A DNA stretch of 64,000 nucleotides from Mesorhizobium sp. NZP2298 (lineage in GTDB: Bacteria > Pseudomonadota > Alphaproteobacteria > Rhizobiales > Rhizobiaceae): assembly GCF_013170825.1 (NCBI RefSeq), contig NZ_CP033365.1, forward strand, positions 4,228,001 through 4,292,000, read 5' to 3'. Below, in pieces: positions 34,534-44,522 of this stretch. Both the position numbers and the translations under genes were made by a program. Position 1 is the first letter of the stretch. Each line of letters opens with the position of its first letter. The notes below the pieces were generated by a model. The model saw only the letters and a list, made by a program, of their open reading frames with translations. It had not been told where the DNA came from and searched no databases.

Positions 34534-36155
34534 TGGATTTTCTCCGTGCGCAGCCGGAAGCGCTGGATCTTGCCGGTCTGCGTCTTGGGCAGCGCGGCGA
34601 TGAACTTGACCGATCGTGGATATTTGTATGGTGCGATCGTCGCCTTGACGTGGTCCTGCAGGCGCTTGACTGTCAATGCATCAGCTGCCACGCCTTGCAC
34701 CAGCACGACATGCGCCTCGACGATCTGGCCGCGTTCGTTATCCTCGGCGCCGATAACAGCACATTCGGCGACATCGGGATGCGAGAGCAGTGCGGCTTCG
34801 ACCTCGGGGCCGGCGATGTTGTAGCCGGCGCTGACGATCATGTCGTCGGAGCGCGCGGCGAAATGGAAGAATCCGTCCTCGTCCTGGGTAAATGTGTCGC
34901 CGGTGAGGTTCCAGCCGTCGCGCACATACTCCTTCTGCCTGTCGTCGGCCATGTAGCGGCAGCCGGTCGGGCCGCGCACCGCCAGCCGTCCGGTCTCGCC
35001 ACGCGGCACCTCTTGCATCGCGTCGTCGACGATGCGTGCCTCATAGCCGCCGACTGGTTTGCCTGTGGAAGCAGGCTTCATGTCGCCAAAACGGTTGGAA
35101 ATGAAGATGTGCAGCATTTCGGTGGCGCCGATGCCGTCGAGGATCGGCTTGCCGGTTTTCTCAGTCCATTCCTCGAAGACTGGAGCCGGCAACGTCTCGC
35201 CGGCCGAAACGGCGACGCGCAGCGATGACAGGTCGGCGCCTTCATCCATGGCCTTCAACATGGCGCGATAGGCGGTCGGCGCGGTGAAGGAGATGGTCGC
35301 CTTGTAGGTCTCGATGATGTGAATCATGTTGGGCGGCGTCGCCTGTTCCAGCAATGTCGCCGCGGCGCCGAAGCGCAGGGGAAAGATGGCGAGGCCGCCA
35401 AGGCCGAAGGTGAAGGCGAGAGGCGGTGAGCCGACGAAAATATCGTCCGGCGTTACCTGGAGAATTTCGCGCGCATAGGCGTCGGCGATGATCAAAAGGT
35501 CGCGGTGGAAATGCATCGTTGCCTTCGGCACGCCCGTCGTGCCCGAGGTGAAGCCGAGCAGGGCGACGTCGTCGCGGCCAGTGTTAACGGCGGTGAAGGT
35601 GACCGGCTTGTCGAGGGCGGCGCGATCGAGCTCGGCATCATGGTTGGCGGTGCCGTCGAAGCCGATCACCTGCTTCAGGAACGCACTGTCCTTGGCGCAG
35701 GCGGTCATCTCGTCCATCAGCCTGGTGTCGCAGAGCGCAGTGGTGATCTCCGCCTTGTCGACGATCTTGGTGAGCTCGCCCGCGCGCAGCATCGGCATGG
35801 TGTTGACGACCACGGCGCCGACCTTGGTGGCGGCCAGCCAGCAGGCGACCATTGCGGGGTTGTTGGCTGAGCGGATCAGCACCCGGTTGCCTGGCTTAAC
35901 GCCGTAATTTTCGACCAGCGCGTGCGCCAGCCTGTTCGTCCAGTCGGACAGTTCCTTGTAGGTGCGGCGGCGGCCATTGCCGATCAGGGCGGTGTGATCG
36001 CCGAGACCTTTCTCGACCAGCCGATCGGTCAATTCGACGCCGGCATTGAGGTGTTCAGGATAATCGAAACCGTCGAGCAGGAAATCCGGCCATTGATCCG
36101 GCGGCGGCAGGTGATCGCGCGTGAACGTGTCGATATGCGCTGAAGGCCCAAGCAT
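34530..36155 (-). CDS. 2-aminobenzoate-CoA ligase-like AMP-forming enzyme
   Basis: A 541-residue ANL-family ligase of the benzoate/2-aminobenzoate-CoA ligase group. The P-loop is [17 protein letters not shown] (about 201-217), the A5-like segment is [16 protein letters not shown]7-A8 lie in [22 protein letters not shown] followed by [11 protein letters not shown], and the C-terminal catalytic lysine is K529 in [12 protein letters not shown]. The start at 36155 gives the family length; the frame upstream of it is intergenic. Next to kynA and kynU it most plausibly activates anthranilate. Benzoate or salicylate cannot be excluded from sequence. Confidence 0.85.
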   Translation of the reverse strand: MLGPSAHIDTFTRDHLPPPDQWPDFLLDGFDYPEHLNAGVELTDRLVEKGLGDHTALIGNGRRRTYKELSDWTNRLAHALVENYGVKPGNRVLIRSANNPAMVACWLAATKVGAVVVNTMPMLRAGELTKIVDKAEITTALCDTRLMDEMTACAKDSAFLKQVIGFDGTANHDAELDRAALDKPVTFTAVNTGRDDVALLGFTSGTTGVPKATMHFHRDLLIIADAYAREILQVTPDDIFVGSPPLAFTFGLGGLAIFPLRFGAAATLLEQATPPNMIHIIETYKATISFTAPTAYRAMLKAMDEGADLSSLRVAVSAGETLPAPVFEEWTEKTGKPILDGIGATEMLHIFISNRFGDMKPASTGKPVGGYEARIVDDAMQEVPRGETGRLAVRGPTGCRYMADDRQKEYVRDGWNLTGDTFTQDEDGFFHFAARSDDMIVSAGYNIAGPEVEAALLSHPDVAECAVIGAEDNERGQIVEAHVVLVQGVAADALTVKRLQDHVKATIAPYKYPRSVKFIAALPKTQTGKIQRFRLRTEKIH

Positions 36156-36469
36156 CTCGCCGCTATCCCATTCGCTGCCTGGCCAGTGCGCTAAGCAGCT
36201 GTCCGAGGCGGTGGATCTGAAGGTCCCGTCTTTTCGCGAGAGGGCTTCGTGCAGCCGGCTACACCTGTTCGGCGACGCCACCGGGAAAGGGTGAACATCC
36301 GCAGGTTTGGACAGCACAGCAGACCTCCCATTGTCGGCTGTTCGTGAAGCAGGATCGCACCAGTCGAAATTTGTTTCAAGCCTAAAATGTTTTGTGCCGG
36401 AGCATTGACGCATGGCATTGTGGTGGCCATTGCTGGCGTGACAACCGAAGTGCTTGGGGGAGGGTGCGG
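36156..36469. promoter_or_regulatory. 314-bp divergent spacer between ligase-kynA and formamidase
   Basis: It separates two divergent units, so it should hold both promoters. I see no credible gene, and the AATTATATAT repeat found at the GntR promoter is absent. The portion nearest the formamidase gene (about 36365-36420) is AT-richer (GAAATTTGTTTCAAGCC, then AAAATGTTTTG) and is the likeliest promoter site. No operator could be identified with confidence. Confidence 0.4.
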
Positions 36470-37300
36470 ATGCTTGGACATCGCGTTGAGGATTGGGACA
36501 ATGCCTACGCCAACGGCGCGAATATTGCTCGCAGTGACCGCTGGCCGGCCGCGTGGAGGGAACCTGCGCAAGCCTTTCGCGACACGATGTCGGCGCAAGG
36601 CCGGGCACGCATCGACATCGCCTATGGTGAGCGACCGCGCAATCGGTTCGATCTTTTCCTTCCAGAGGCTTCGCCCAAGGGGCTCGTCGTGTTCATCCAT
36701 GGCGGTTACTGGATGGAGTCCGACAAGAGCACCTGGTCGCACCTGGCCAAGGGCTCGGTCAGCAGCGGTTTCGCCGTGGCGATGCCGTCCTACACGCAAT
36801 GCCCGGACATTCGCATCGCCGGAATCGTCCGCGAAATCGGCGCGGCGATCGGCAAGGCGGCGGCAATGGTTGGGGGGCCGCTGATGCTCACCGGACATTC
36901 GGCCGGCGGCCATCTCGCCAGCCGCATGGTGACCATATCAACGCCGCTGGCCGCCGATGTGGCAAAGCGTATACGCCATGTCGTTTCGATTTCGGGCCTC
37001 CATGACCTGCGCCCACTCATGCGCACCGGCATGAACGAGGCGCTGGCAATCGACGAAGCCGAAGCCCAGGCCGAGAGCCCGGCACTGCTGCGCCCCATGG
37101 ATGGCGTCCGCATCACCTGCTGGGCCGGCGGCGGGGAGCGGTCCGAATTCCTGCGCCAGAATGCGCTGCTGGCCAACATCTGGACCGGGCTTGGCGCCGT
37201 TACCAGCACCGTGGTTGAGCCCGACCGGCATCATTACGACATTGTCGATGGGCTCGCCGATCCGGCGCATGGGCTGACGCGGACCTTGATCTCGGAATAG
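36470..37300 (+). CDS. alpha/beta hydrolase, probable kynurenine formamidase (AFMID type)
   Basis: A 276-residue hydrolase with the arylformamidase oxyanion motif HGGYW (77-81), nucleophile GHSAGG (S144) and a C-terminal catalytic histidine at about 254-255. HGGYW-type formamidases hydrolyse N-formylkynurenine to kynurenine and differ from the metal-dependent bacterial KynB. No other formamidase is present in the island, so this protein fills the missing step. ATG 36470 follows GGGGGAGGGTGCGG. It is divergent from the ligase and converges on moeA after 45 bp. Confidence 0.8.
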   Translation: MLGHRVEDWDNAYANGANIARSDRWPAAWREPAQAFRDTMSAQGRARIDIAYGERPRNRFDLFLPEASPKGLVVFIHGGYWMESDKSTWSHLAKGSVSSGFAVAMPSYTQCPDIRIAGIVREIGAAIGKAAAMVGGPLMLTGHSAGGHLASRMVTISTPLAADVAKRIRHVVSISGLHDLRPLMRTGMNEALAIDEAEAQAESPALLRPMDGVRITCWAGGGERSEFLRQNALLANIWTGLGAVTSTVVEPDRHHYDIVDGLADPAHGLTRTLISE

Positions 37301-37345
37301 CGGAGATCATTTTTTACATTTATCAGCGACTTATATGGCAGCGCT

Positions 37346-38551
37346 TCAGCGGAGCATCAGAACGCTGCAGGAATCTCCGGCAGCGGAAGCGGAGGCGAAC
37401 GGGGGTCGCACGACCAACCCGTTAGCGTCGGCCAGCATCCTCAGCATCGAGGAATCCTGGATGCTGAACGGCGTCGCCACCAGCCCGCCATCGTCCTCCC
37501 TGACTACCGCCCGCACATAATCCTGGCGCAGATCATTGGCCGGCATTGAGGCGCCCAGCCGCGCCTGACGGATGTCCTGGCGATGATTGCGGCCGCCGAG
37601 CCTTGCCAGAAGCGGTTTCAGGAACAATTGCGAGCAGACCAGGCTCGCCACGGGGTTGCCGGGCAGCCCGATGCACCTGATATCGCCTAGGCGTCCGAAC
37701 ATCAGCGGCTTGCCGGGGCGCATGGCGATCTTCCAGAAGCCGAGCGTCATGCCTTCGCCGGTCAGCACGTCATGGATCAAATCGTGGTCGCCGACCGAGG
37801 CGCCGCCAAGGGTGACGATGACATCCGCACCGGCCGCGACCGCTTTCCTGACAAGCGTGGCAATGGCCTCCTGGCGGTCAGCGGCAATGCCGAGATCGAG
37901 CGCGCGGGCGCCGACAGATTGCGCGGCGGCGACGACGCCGTAAGCGTTGGATGAGATGATCTGGTCCGGCCCGAGTTCGCTGCCGGGCGGCAACAACTCG
38001 TCACCGGTGGCGATGATGGCGACCAGCGGCCGTTTGACCACGGTGACCACGGGATGGTTGGCCGATGCCGCCAATGAAAGCGCCGCCGAGTCGAGCAAGC
38101 GGCCTTTCTCCAGCAAGACGTCGCCTTTGGAAAAGTCGAGCCCGACGCGGCGGATATTGCGCCATCCGGCGGTGGGCTCGATCACTTCGATATTGCCACC
38201 GCCAAGATTCCGCACGTTTTCCTGGATGACGATGGTGTCGGCGCCGTCAGGCAGCGGGGCGCCGGTGAAGATACGCACCGCCTGGCGTTCGCCGACCGTG
38301 CCGTCAAAGCCGCGGCCGGCCGGCGCCATGCCAATCACCGAGAGTCTCGACGGTACTGACGCTACATCGGCCGCGCGCGCGGCATAACCATCCATGGCCG
38401 AGGCATTGAAGGGCGGCTGAGTGCGAAGCGCCACGACCGGTTCGGCCAGCACGCGATCGACCGCCTCGATGAGAGGAACGCTTTCGCCGGCCAGCGGCGC
38501 GGCACCATCAAGAAGGCGTTCGAGCGCCTCCGCGACCGGGACCAGCGCCAT
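37346..38551 (-). CDS. moeA: molybdopterin molybdotransferase
   Basis: A 401-residue enzyme inserting molybdate into adenylylated molybdopterin. The sequence has PPFNASAMDGYAARA (about 46-60), RIFTGAPLPDGADTIVIQE, TGDELLPPGSEL and VTLGGASVGDHDLI, ending in a short C-terminal beta domain. All are characteristic. The ATG at 38551 shares one base with the moaC stop (TGATG), so the two are coupled. In related genomes moeA is followed by lexA; here the tryptophan island intervenes. Confidence 0.96.
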   Translation of the reverse strand: MALVPVAEALERLLDGAAPLAGESVPLIEAVDRVLAEPVVALRTQPPFNASAMDGYAARAADVASVPSRLSVIGMAPAGRGFDGTVGERQAVRIFTGAPLPDGADTIVIQENVRNLGGGNIEVIEPTAGWRNIRRVGLDFSKGDVLLEKGRLLDSAALSLAASANHPVVTVVKRPLVAIIATGDELLPPGSELGPDQIISSNAYGVVAAAQSVGARALDLGIAADRQEAIATLVRKAVAAGADVIVTLGGASVGDHDLIHDVLTGEGMTLGFWKIAMRPGKPLMFGRLGDIRCIGLPGNPVASLVCSQLFLKPLLARLGGRNHRQDIRQARLGASMPANDLRQDYVRAVVREDDGGLVATPFSIQDSSMLRMLADANGLVVRPPFASASAAGDSCSVLMLR

Positions 38552-39033
38552 CAGGCGTCAGCCTTGTAGTCGCCAGACTTGCCGCCGGTCTTCTCGACCA
38601 GCCGAATGCCGGAGATGATCATGGCGCGGTCCACCGCCTTAGCCATGTCGTAAATGGTCAAGCAGGCCACGGAAGCGGCGGTCAGTGCTTCCATCTCGAC
38701 GCCCGTCTTGCCGGTGACGCGCGCCAATGCAGTGACTTTCAGGCCGGGCAGCGCATGGTCGGGCTCGATGTCGACGGAAACCTTGGTCAGGAGCAGCGGA
38801 TGGCACAGCGGGATCAGCTCATGCGTCTTCTTCGCCGCCATGATGCCGGCGATGCGCGCGGTACCGAGCACATCGCCCTTCTTCGCATTGCCGGCGAGGA
38901 TGGTTGCCAGCGTCTCGGCTCGCATCGAGACGAACCCTTCAGCGATCGCGGTGCGCGTCGTCTCGTCCTTGTCGCCGACATCGACCATGTTGGCCTCGCC
39001 CTGCGCGCCGAGATGGGTGAGGGCCGATGTCAT
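38551..39033 (-). CDS. moaC: cyclic pyranopterin monophosphate synthase
   Basis: A 160-residue enzyme converting the MoaA product to cyclic pyranopterin monophosphate in molybdenum cofactor synthesis. The hallmark segments [15 protein letters not shown] and [20 protein letters not shown] are intact, with the invariant C-terminal lysine-rich [12 protein letters not shown] 39033 starts just after the trpC stop (2-bp gap). An upstream extension in frame overlaps trpC and is not coding. Confidence 0.96.
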   Translation of the reverse strand: MTSALTHLGAQGEANMVDVGDKDETTRTAIAEGFVSMRAETLATILAGNAKKGDVLGTARIAGIMAAKKTHELIPLCHPLLLTKVSVDIEPDHALPGLKVTALARVTGKTGVEMEALTAASVACLTIYDMAKAVDRAMIISGIRLVEKTGGKSGDYKADA

Positions 39034-39035
39034 TG

Positions 39036-39848
39036 TCAGGCGGCCTCTACCGCCGCCTTGCCCGTCAAAAGCAAGTGTGTCGCCGCTGTGACATCCTGTT
39101 GTCGCATCAGGCTCTCGCCGACGAGGAAGGTGCCGATGCCGCTCTTCTGCATCCTGAGGCAATCGTCATGTGTAAAAATCCCGCTCTCGCTGACCAGCAG
39201 GCGGTCGCCTGGCACCATTGCCGCCAGCCGTTCGGAAGTCTCAAGACTGGTTTCGAATGTTCTCAGATTGCGGTTGTTGATGCCGATCAACCGCGACGAC
39301 AGTTTTACCGCACGCTGCGTTTCGGCCTCGTCATGCACCTCGATCAGCGCATCCATGCCGAGTTCGAATGCGGTCGCTTCCAATTCGCTCGCCAAGGCAT
39401 CATCGACGCTTGCCATGATGATCAGGATGGCGTCGGCGCCCCAGGCGCGCGCCTCGTACACTTGATAGGGATCGAACAGGAAATCCTTGCGCAGCGCGGG
39501 CAGGGCGACGGCAGCCCGTGCCTTGGTGAGGAACTCCGGCGCGCCCTGGAAGGACGGTGCGTCGGTCAGGACCGAAAGACAGGCGGCGCCGCCTTTCTCA
39601 TAGGCCCGGGCCAACGCCGGTGGATCGAAATCGGCCCGGATCAGCCCTTTGGAAGGGCTTGCCTTCTTGATTTCGGCGATCAGGGCGAAGCCGCCTGATC
39701 CGCGCTTCGCCTCGAGGGCCGCGAGAAAGCCGCGCGGCGCGTCTGCATCCTTTGCGCGCGCCTTGATATCGGCCAGCGGCACGCGTGCCTTGGCGGCGGC
39801 GATCTCCTCGCGTTTGTAGGCTTCGATCTTGCGCAGAATGTCAGACAC
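39036..39848 (-). CDS. trpC: indole-3-glycerol phosphate synthase
   Basis: A 270-residue TIM-barrel enzyme for the fourth step of tryptophan synthesis from chorismate. Catalytic segments are [12 protein letters not shown] (Lys) and [12 protein letters not shown] (Lys), then [23 protein letters not shown] and VSESGI. It is not fused to trpF. It lies between trpD (3-bp gap) and moaC, the usual rhizobial order. Confidence 0.97.
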   Translation of the reverse strand: MSDILRKIEAYKREEIAAAKARVPLADIKARAKDADAPRGFLAALEAKRGSGGFALIAEIKKASPSKGLIRADFDPPALARAYEKGGAACLSVLTDAPSFQGAPEFLTKARAAVALPALRKDFLFDPYQVYEARAWGADAILIIMASVDDALASELEATAFELGMDALIEVHDEAETQRAVKLSSRLIGINNRNLRTFETSLETSERLAAMVPGDRLLVSESGIFTHDDCLRMQKSGIGTFLVGESLMRQQDVTAATHLLLTGKAAVEAA

Positions 39849-39851
39849 GGT

Positions 39852-40862
39852 TCACCCGTTCGAAACTTCGACCAATCGGTCGAGGACCTGCAGCGCCCGG
39901 CCGCTATCGATGGCTTGCGCGGCGAGCGCGATGCCGTCGCCAAGTGTCGTTGCCTTGCCCGCAATCACCAGGCCAGCGCCGGCATTCATCAGCACGGTGT
40001 CGCGATAGGCGCCGGCAGCGCCGCCCAGCATGTCGCGCAATGCCTTGGCATTGTAAGCGGCGTCGCCGCCGCGCAGCTCGTCCTTGGTATGGCGCTTCAG
40101 CCCAAATTCTTCCGGGGTCAGCGTGAAGCCGCGGATCTCGCCGCCGATCAGCTCCGCCACCTGCGTCTCGCCGGTGGTGGTGATTTCGTCATAGCCGTCG
40201 CCGTGAACAACCCAGGCATGCTCGGTACCCAGCGCCTTCAACGTCTCAGCGATTGGCAGGATCCATTCCGGCAGGAACACACCGACCATCTGCCTGACGA
40301 CGCCAGCCGGATTGGAGAGCGGTCCAAGCAGGTTGAAGATGGTGCGGGTGCCGAGCTCGACACGGGTCGGGCCGACATGCTTCATCGCGGGATGGTGCGC
40401 CGGAGCGAACATGAAGCCGAGGCCAGTCTCTCGGATGCAGCCGCCGATCGTTTCCGGAGAGATATCGATCTTGAGCCCAAGGGCGATCAGGACGTCTGCG
40501 GCGCCGGTCAGCGAGGACAGGCCGCGATTGCCGTGCTTGGCGACTGGAACGCCGCTGCCGGCGATGACGAACGCCGATGCCGTCGAAATGTTGACGCTGT
40601 GGGAATTGTCGCCGCCGGTGCCGACGATGTCGATGGCACCGGCGGGCGCTTCAACGCGGAGCATCTTGGCCCGCATGGTGGCAACGGCGCCCGAAATCTC
40701 GCTCACCGTTTCACCGCGCACGCGTAGCGCCATCAGGAAGCCGCCGATCTGCCCGGGGGTCGCGTCGCCCGACATGATGATGTCGAAGGCCTCGCGTGCT
40801 TCTTCGAAGGAAAGCGCGTTGCCGCCCGCGACCTTGGCGATATGGGTTTTCAGCGCGCTCAT
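39852..40862 (-). CDS. trpD: anthranilate phosphoribosyltransferase
   Basis: A 336-residue enzyme joining anthranilate and PRPP. The PRPP/Mg loop [19 protein letters not shown] (about 81-99) is intact, as are [17 protein letters not shown] and the acidic GYDEITT segment. The start overlaps the stop of the PpiD-like gene (ATGA). Because anthranilate is also the product of KynU 6 kb away, this enzyme could recycle it, though it is transcribed separately. Confidence 0.97.
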   Translation of the reverse strand: MSALKTHIAKVAGGNALSFEEAREAFDIIMSGDATPGQIGGFLMALRVRGETVSEISGAVATMRAKMLRVEAPAGAIDIVGTGGDNSHSVNISTASAFVIAGSGVPVAKHGNRGLSSLTGAADVLIALGLKIDISPETIGGCIRETGLGFMFAPAHHPAMKHVGPTRVELGTRTIFNLLGPLSNPAGVVRQMVGVFLPEWILPIAETLKALGTEHAWVVHGDGYDEITTTGETQVAELIGGEIRGFTLTPEEFGLKRHTKDELRGGDAAYNAKALRDMLGGAAGAYRDTVLMNAGAGLVIAGKATTLGDGIALAAQAIDSGRALQVLDRLVEVSNG

Positions 40863-42751
40863 CTTGTCGAGGCTTGGGCAACGGCGGCTTGGTCGATGCG
40901 GACGTCATACTGCGTCTGCAACTGCGCCACCAACTGGTCGAGCAGATCGTCCGACATGCCGGACGTGAAGGATTTCTGTGCGTCCTCCGGCACCGAGCTG
41001 GCATCGGCCCCGGCGGGTTCGAATACTTCGGCGACCTTGAACAGGATTTGTCCGTCGCCGGTGGGCGAGGGGATCAGCCCGGTGCCGCCTTCGCCCACGC
41101 CGAACATCACGGCGGCGCCCTCCTTGCCGAAATCGGCATCGTCGGCTTCGCGCTTCAGGCCGCGCTTGGTCTGCTTTTCCAGCTTGAGTTCGTTGGCGAT
41201 GACGTCCAGCGTGGCGCCAGCCTTGAGCCGCTTTTCGAGTTCGTCCGCCTTCGCGGCGAGCCGCTTGGTGGTCTCCGCCGCCGTCCAGTCCGCGACGACC
41301 TTCTGGCGGACCTCATCGAGAGTACGGTCGCGAGCCGGCGTGATCGAACCGACTTCATAGAAGACGAAGCCGTTGTCGGCCGTGGTCAGCGCTTCGTTTT
41401 CGGTGTTGGGTTCCGCGTCAAAGACCGCCTTGATCAACGCTGGTGATTCCGGCAGGTCCTTTACGACCGAGCCGTCAGGCCTGAGGCCGTTGCGGTCGAT
41501 GGCGTCGATGGTGACGTCCTTCAGCTTCAGCTTGGCGGCCGCTTCGGCCAGGGAACTGCCGGAGGCGCGGGTGTCTTCGTAGTTGTCGTGGACATCCAGC
41601 AGGATGCGGCTTGCCTCGCCCAGCGCCAGGTCCTTGCGGATCTGGTCGGAGACTTCGGCGAGCGGCTTCACCACCTCGGGCTTGATCGCGGTGACGCGCA
41701 GCAGCACCGGACCAAAGGCGCCCTGAACGACCTGGCTGACTTCATTGGCGTTGAGCGCGAAAGCGGCATCGGCAACCGCCTTGTCGGCGATCTTGTCCTT
41801 GGCAAGCGTGCCAAGCAGCGTGTCTGCCGGAGTCTTGCCTTCGGCGGTCACCAGCTTTTCGAAAGTGGCGCCGGCCTTGAGCGAATCGAGCGCGGCCTTG
41901 GCCGCATCCGGCGTCTTGAAGACAAGCTGCTCGATGGTGCGCATCTCAGGCGTGGTGTAGCGCGCCTTGTTCTTGTTGTAGTCGTCGCTGACTTGTTGGT
42001 CGGTGACCGCGGTCGTATCCATGATGTCCACCGGCTCCAGGCGGACATAGGAGAATTTGCGATACTCGGGTGCGGCGTAGGTCTTCTTGTTGGCTTCGAA
42101 ATAGGCCTTAAGCACGCTGTCGCTCGGTGCGTCGATCGGCTCGACGAGCGCCTTCGGCAATGTCAGGTAATCGACGGTGCGGTCCTCGCCGCGGTAGAGC
42201 GCCACCGCCTTGAAGAAGGCGTCCGGCACCTTGAGGCCGTCCGAGACCGCCTCGACGATCTGCTGGCGCACCGCAACCTGGGCGCGGTTCTTCAGATAAT
42301 CCTCGGGCCGCATGCCGACTTCGCGCAACAGGTATTCGAACGTCCTCCTGTCGAACTCACCGCTCGGCCCCTTGAAGGCCGGATCCTCACGCGTCAACTC
42401 GGCCAGCCGGTCCTTGGACAGGCCGAGGCCCAGCTTGCGTGCCTGTTCATCGAGAACGGCGCCGGAAACGAGCTGGGCCAGCACCTGATTGTCGATGCCG
42501 AGCGCCTTTGCCTGTTCATGGGTGAGGCGCTGACCGAATTGCTGCGACATGACGGCCAACTGGCGGTCATAGGCGAGGCGATATTCGTTGATCGATACCT
42601 TGGTGCCACCCGCAGTTATCACCGAATCGTGCCCGGCAAAGCCGCCCATCAGCCGCCCGGAGATGCCCCAGACCAAAAAGCTGAGCACCAGCAACACCAG
42701 TAGACCTTTCGCGACCCAGGTACCCGCCGCGTTTCTCAATATACTAAGCAT
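40859..42751 (-). CDS. PpiD-like periplasmic folding chaperone (SurA N-terminal and PPIC domains)
   Basis: A 630-residue inner-membrane-anchored chaperone. A single membrane helix (about 15-34, [15 protein letters not shown]) precedes a SurA-type N-terminal domain ([15 protein letters not shown], then [15 protein letters not shown]) and a parvulin-like region (about 265-370) of the type that is often inactive. The remainder is a helical C-terminal part. It helps newly exported proteins leave the Sec channel. ATG 42751 follows GGAAGTAACG. It is the first gene of the trpD-trpC-moaC-moeA unit and is divergent from tpiA. Confidence 0.9.
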   Translation of the reverse strand: MLSILRNAAGTWVAKGLLVLLVLSFLVWGISGRLMGGFAGHDSVITAGGTKVSINEYRLAYDRQLAVMSQQFGQRLTHEQAKALGIDNQVLAQLVSGAVLDEQARKLGLGLSKDRLAELTREDPAFKGPSGEFDRRTFEYLLREVGMRPEDYLKNRAQVAVRQQIVEAVSDGLKVPDAFFKAVALYRGEDRTVDYLTLPKALVEPIDAPSDSVLKAYFEANKKTYAAPEYRKFSYVRLEPVDIMDTTAVTDQQVSDDYNKNKARYTTPEMRTIEQLVFKTPDAAKAALDSLKAGATFEKLVTAEGKTPADTLLGTLAKDKIADKAVADAAFALNANEVSQVVQGAFGPVLLRVTAIKPEVVKPLAEVSDQIRKDLALGEASRILLDVHDNYEDTRASGSSLAEAAAKLKLKDVTIDAIDRNGLRPDGSVVKDLPESPALIKAVFDAEPNTENEALTTADNGFVFYEVGSITPARDRTLDEVRQKVVADWTAAETTKRLAAKADELEKRLKAGATLDVIANELKLEKQTKRGLKREADDADFGKEGAAVMFGVGEGGTGLIPSPTGDGQILFKVAEVFEPAGADASSVPEDAQKSFTSGMSDDLLDQLVAQLQTQYDVRIDQAAVAQASTR

Positions 42752-42895
42752 CGTTACTTCCGATTTGTGCGCCTTTTTCGCAGGCGCCGAGTCTGAAACA
42801 AGCGCAATAGCGCCCTTCCGCCCCACTGTCGATTGCTTTGTGGCCTGATTTTGGTAGTGAGGGCCAGAGCCTGATATCGCCCGGAGAAGCAGACC

Positions 42896-43666
42896 ATGAC
42901 GCCAGGAATTCGCCCGCTCGTTGCCGGCAACTGGAAAATGAACGGCACCAGCGCCTCGCTGAACGAGATCAGGATGATCGGCAACGGGTTCATGAGCGGG
43001 CTCGACGCCGAGACCGAGGCGCTGGTCTGCGTTCCCGCGACGTTGCTTTCCCATGCCGCGGAGATTCTGTCACGCACGCCCGTCCATGCCGGCGGTGAAG
43101 ACTGCCATGCCAAGGAAAGCGGCGCCTACACCGGCTGCATCTCGGCGGAGATGCTGAAGGACGCGGGCGCGAGCCATGTCATTGTCGGCCATTCCGAATG
43201 CCGAGAACAACGCGGTGAAGACGATGCGACGGTCCAGGCCAAGGCAACCGCCGCATGGCGCGCCGGATTGGTGGCCATCGTTTGCATCGGCGAGACGCAG
43301 CAACAGCGCGAAGCGGGCGCCACGCTTGACGTACTGTCGCGCCAGGTCGCCGGCTCGGTGCCGCCGAGTGCCACGCCATCCAACACCGTCATCGCCTATG
43401 AGCCGGTATGGGCGATCGGCACCGGCCTGACGCCGACCGCGGCCGATGTGGCCGAAGCGCATGCGCATATCCGCGAAAAGCTGTCGGAAAAGCTCGGCGC
43501 CGCTGCTGCGAGGATACGCATCCTGTATGGCGGCTCGGTCAAGCCGTCCAATGCGGTGGAGTTGCTGGGTGTCAGGAATGTCGACGGTGCCCTGGTCGGC
43601 GGCGCCAGCCTGAAGGCAGCTGATTTCCTGGGTATCGCGGAAGCCTACCGCAGCATTCCCGGCTGA
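42896..43666 (+). CDS. tpiA: triosephosphate isomerase
   Basis: A 256-residue glycolytic TIM barrel. Catalytic residues are K14 in AGNWKMN, His in IVGHSECR and Glu in [12 protein letters not shown]; the phosphate loop is [12 protein letters not shown]. All are intact and the length is standard. It is divergent from the PpiD-like gene across 144 bp and is followed by a strong hairpin and secG. Confidence 0.98.
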   Translation: MTPGIRPLVAGNWKMNGTSASLNEIRMIGNGFMSGLDAETEALVCVPATLLSHAAEILSRTPVHAGGEDCHAKESGAYTGCISAEMLKDAGASHVIVGHSECREQRGEDDATVQAKATAAWRAGLVAIVCIGETQQQREAGATLDVLSRQVAGSVPPSATPSNTVIAYEPVWAIGTGLTPTAADVAEAHAHIREKLSEKLGAAAARIRILYGGSVKPSNAVELLGVRNVDGALVGGASLKAADFLGIAEAYRSIPG

Positions 43667-43678
43667 GATTCATGATGC

Positions 43679-43700
43679 TGGACGGGGCTCATCCCGTCCA
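43679..43700 (+). promoter_or_regulatory. 8-bp hairpin after tpiA
   Basis: TGGACGGG (43679-43686) and CCCGTCCA (43693-43700) pair perfectly around GCTCAT, 12 nt after the tpiA stop. No T-run follows, so it is a weak terminator at best and may instead protect the tpiA transcript. Confidence 0.5.
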
Positions 43701-43833
43701 AATTCGTTGCAAAGGGCGCGTTGCTTCCCATATTCCGGCCACGGGCTTGGAAATGCCGTGAAAGCATTGTATTGAGCCGCCTCCAATTCACCGGTCGTGT
43801 CCGCGGCCGGGCAAGGTCTTGCCAGGATAAACT

Positions 43834-44310
43834 ATGCAAACCGTACTGATCGTCATCCATCTCATGGTCGTGCTCGCCCTGGTCGGCGTAGTGCTGCTGC
43901 AACGCTCCGAAGGTGGCGGCCTTGGCATTGGTGGCGGATCGGGCTTCATGACGGCGCGTGGCGCCGCCAATGCGCTGACGCGGGCGACGGCGATCCTGGC
44001 GGCCGCTTTCTTCGTTACGTCGCTGACGTTGTCGATCATTGCCCGCTACGGCGAGAAGCCGATCGACATTCTCGACCGCGTTCCCGCGACTTCGGACGGC
44101 GCCGGCAAGGGCGTGCTCAATCAATTGCCCGGCACGACGACGCCGGCGCCCGCCGGCAACGCCACACCGACGCCGCCATCCGGCAATGACGCCGCGGCGA
44201 CGCCTCCGGCAACTGCCCCGGCGACGGCGCCTGCTGCCGGCGCGACGCCGCCGGCAAGCAACGGCACCACCAACACCGCGCCGGCGACACCGCAAGTCCC
44301 GAACCAGTAA
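43834..44310 (+). CDS. secG: protein translocase subunit SecG
   Basis: A 158-residue inner-membrane protein with two membrane helices (about 2-22 and 50-70) and the conserved LLQRSEGGGLGIGGGSGFMTARG loop segment (read as LLQRSEGGGLG and GGGSGFMTARG). It assists SecYE during export. The C-terminal 70 residues are a low-complexity Ala/Pro/Thr/Gly/Asn tail, far longer than in E. coli SecG (110 residues), as in other rhizobia. Location between tpiA and pyrG is conserved, although an L,D-transpeptidase separates it from pyrG here. Confidence 0.94.
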   Translation: MQTVLIVIHLMVVLALVGVVLLQRSEGGGLGIGGGSGFMTARGAANALTRATAILAAAFFVTSLTLSIIARYGEKPIDILDRVPATSDGAGKGVLNQLPGTTTPAPAGNATPTPPSGNDAAATPPATAPATAPAAGATPPASNGTTNTAPATPQVPNQ

Positions 44311-44522
44311 GCTCCACCTGGTCCCAGCCGCGACCTGTGATCGTTTGAACACAGTCGCGGCAAATGCTGCGCGATCACGAAGATTCGACGGGCAGCAGCG
44401 TGGTCTCGCGCTTGAGGCATACGCGCTTATTCGACTATAGATTGCACGCGGCATTTTCGGTGTCCTTGGGGGGCGCCGGGCGACGCCGTGGGCAACAAGC
44501 ATTGAACGATCGGATCTTCGCC

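Noticed and set aside
36156..36608. N-terminal extension of the 2-aminobenzoate-CoA ligase to 692 residues
   Set aside because: The first 151 codons show no ligase similarity, overlap the formamidase start, and cover the promoter region.
28700..37345. Attachment sites or integrase bordering the tryptophan island
   Set aside because: No direct repeats, tRNA or recombinase could be recognised at either border, so a specific insertion mechanism is not claimed.
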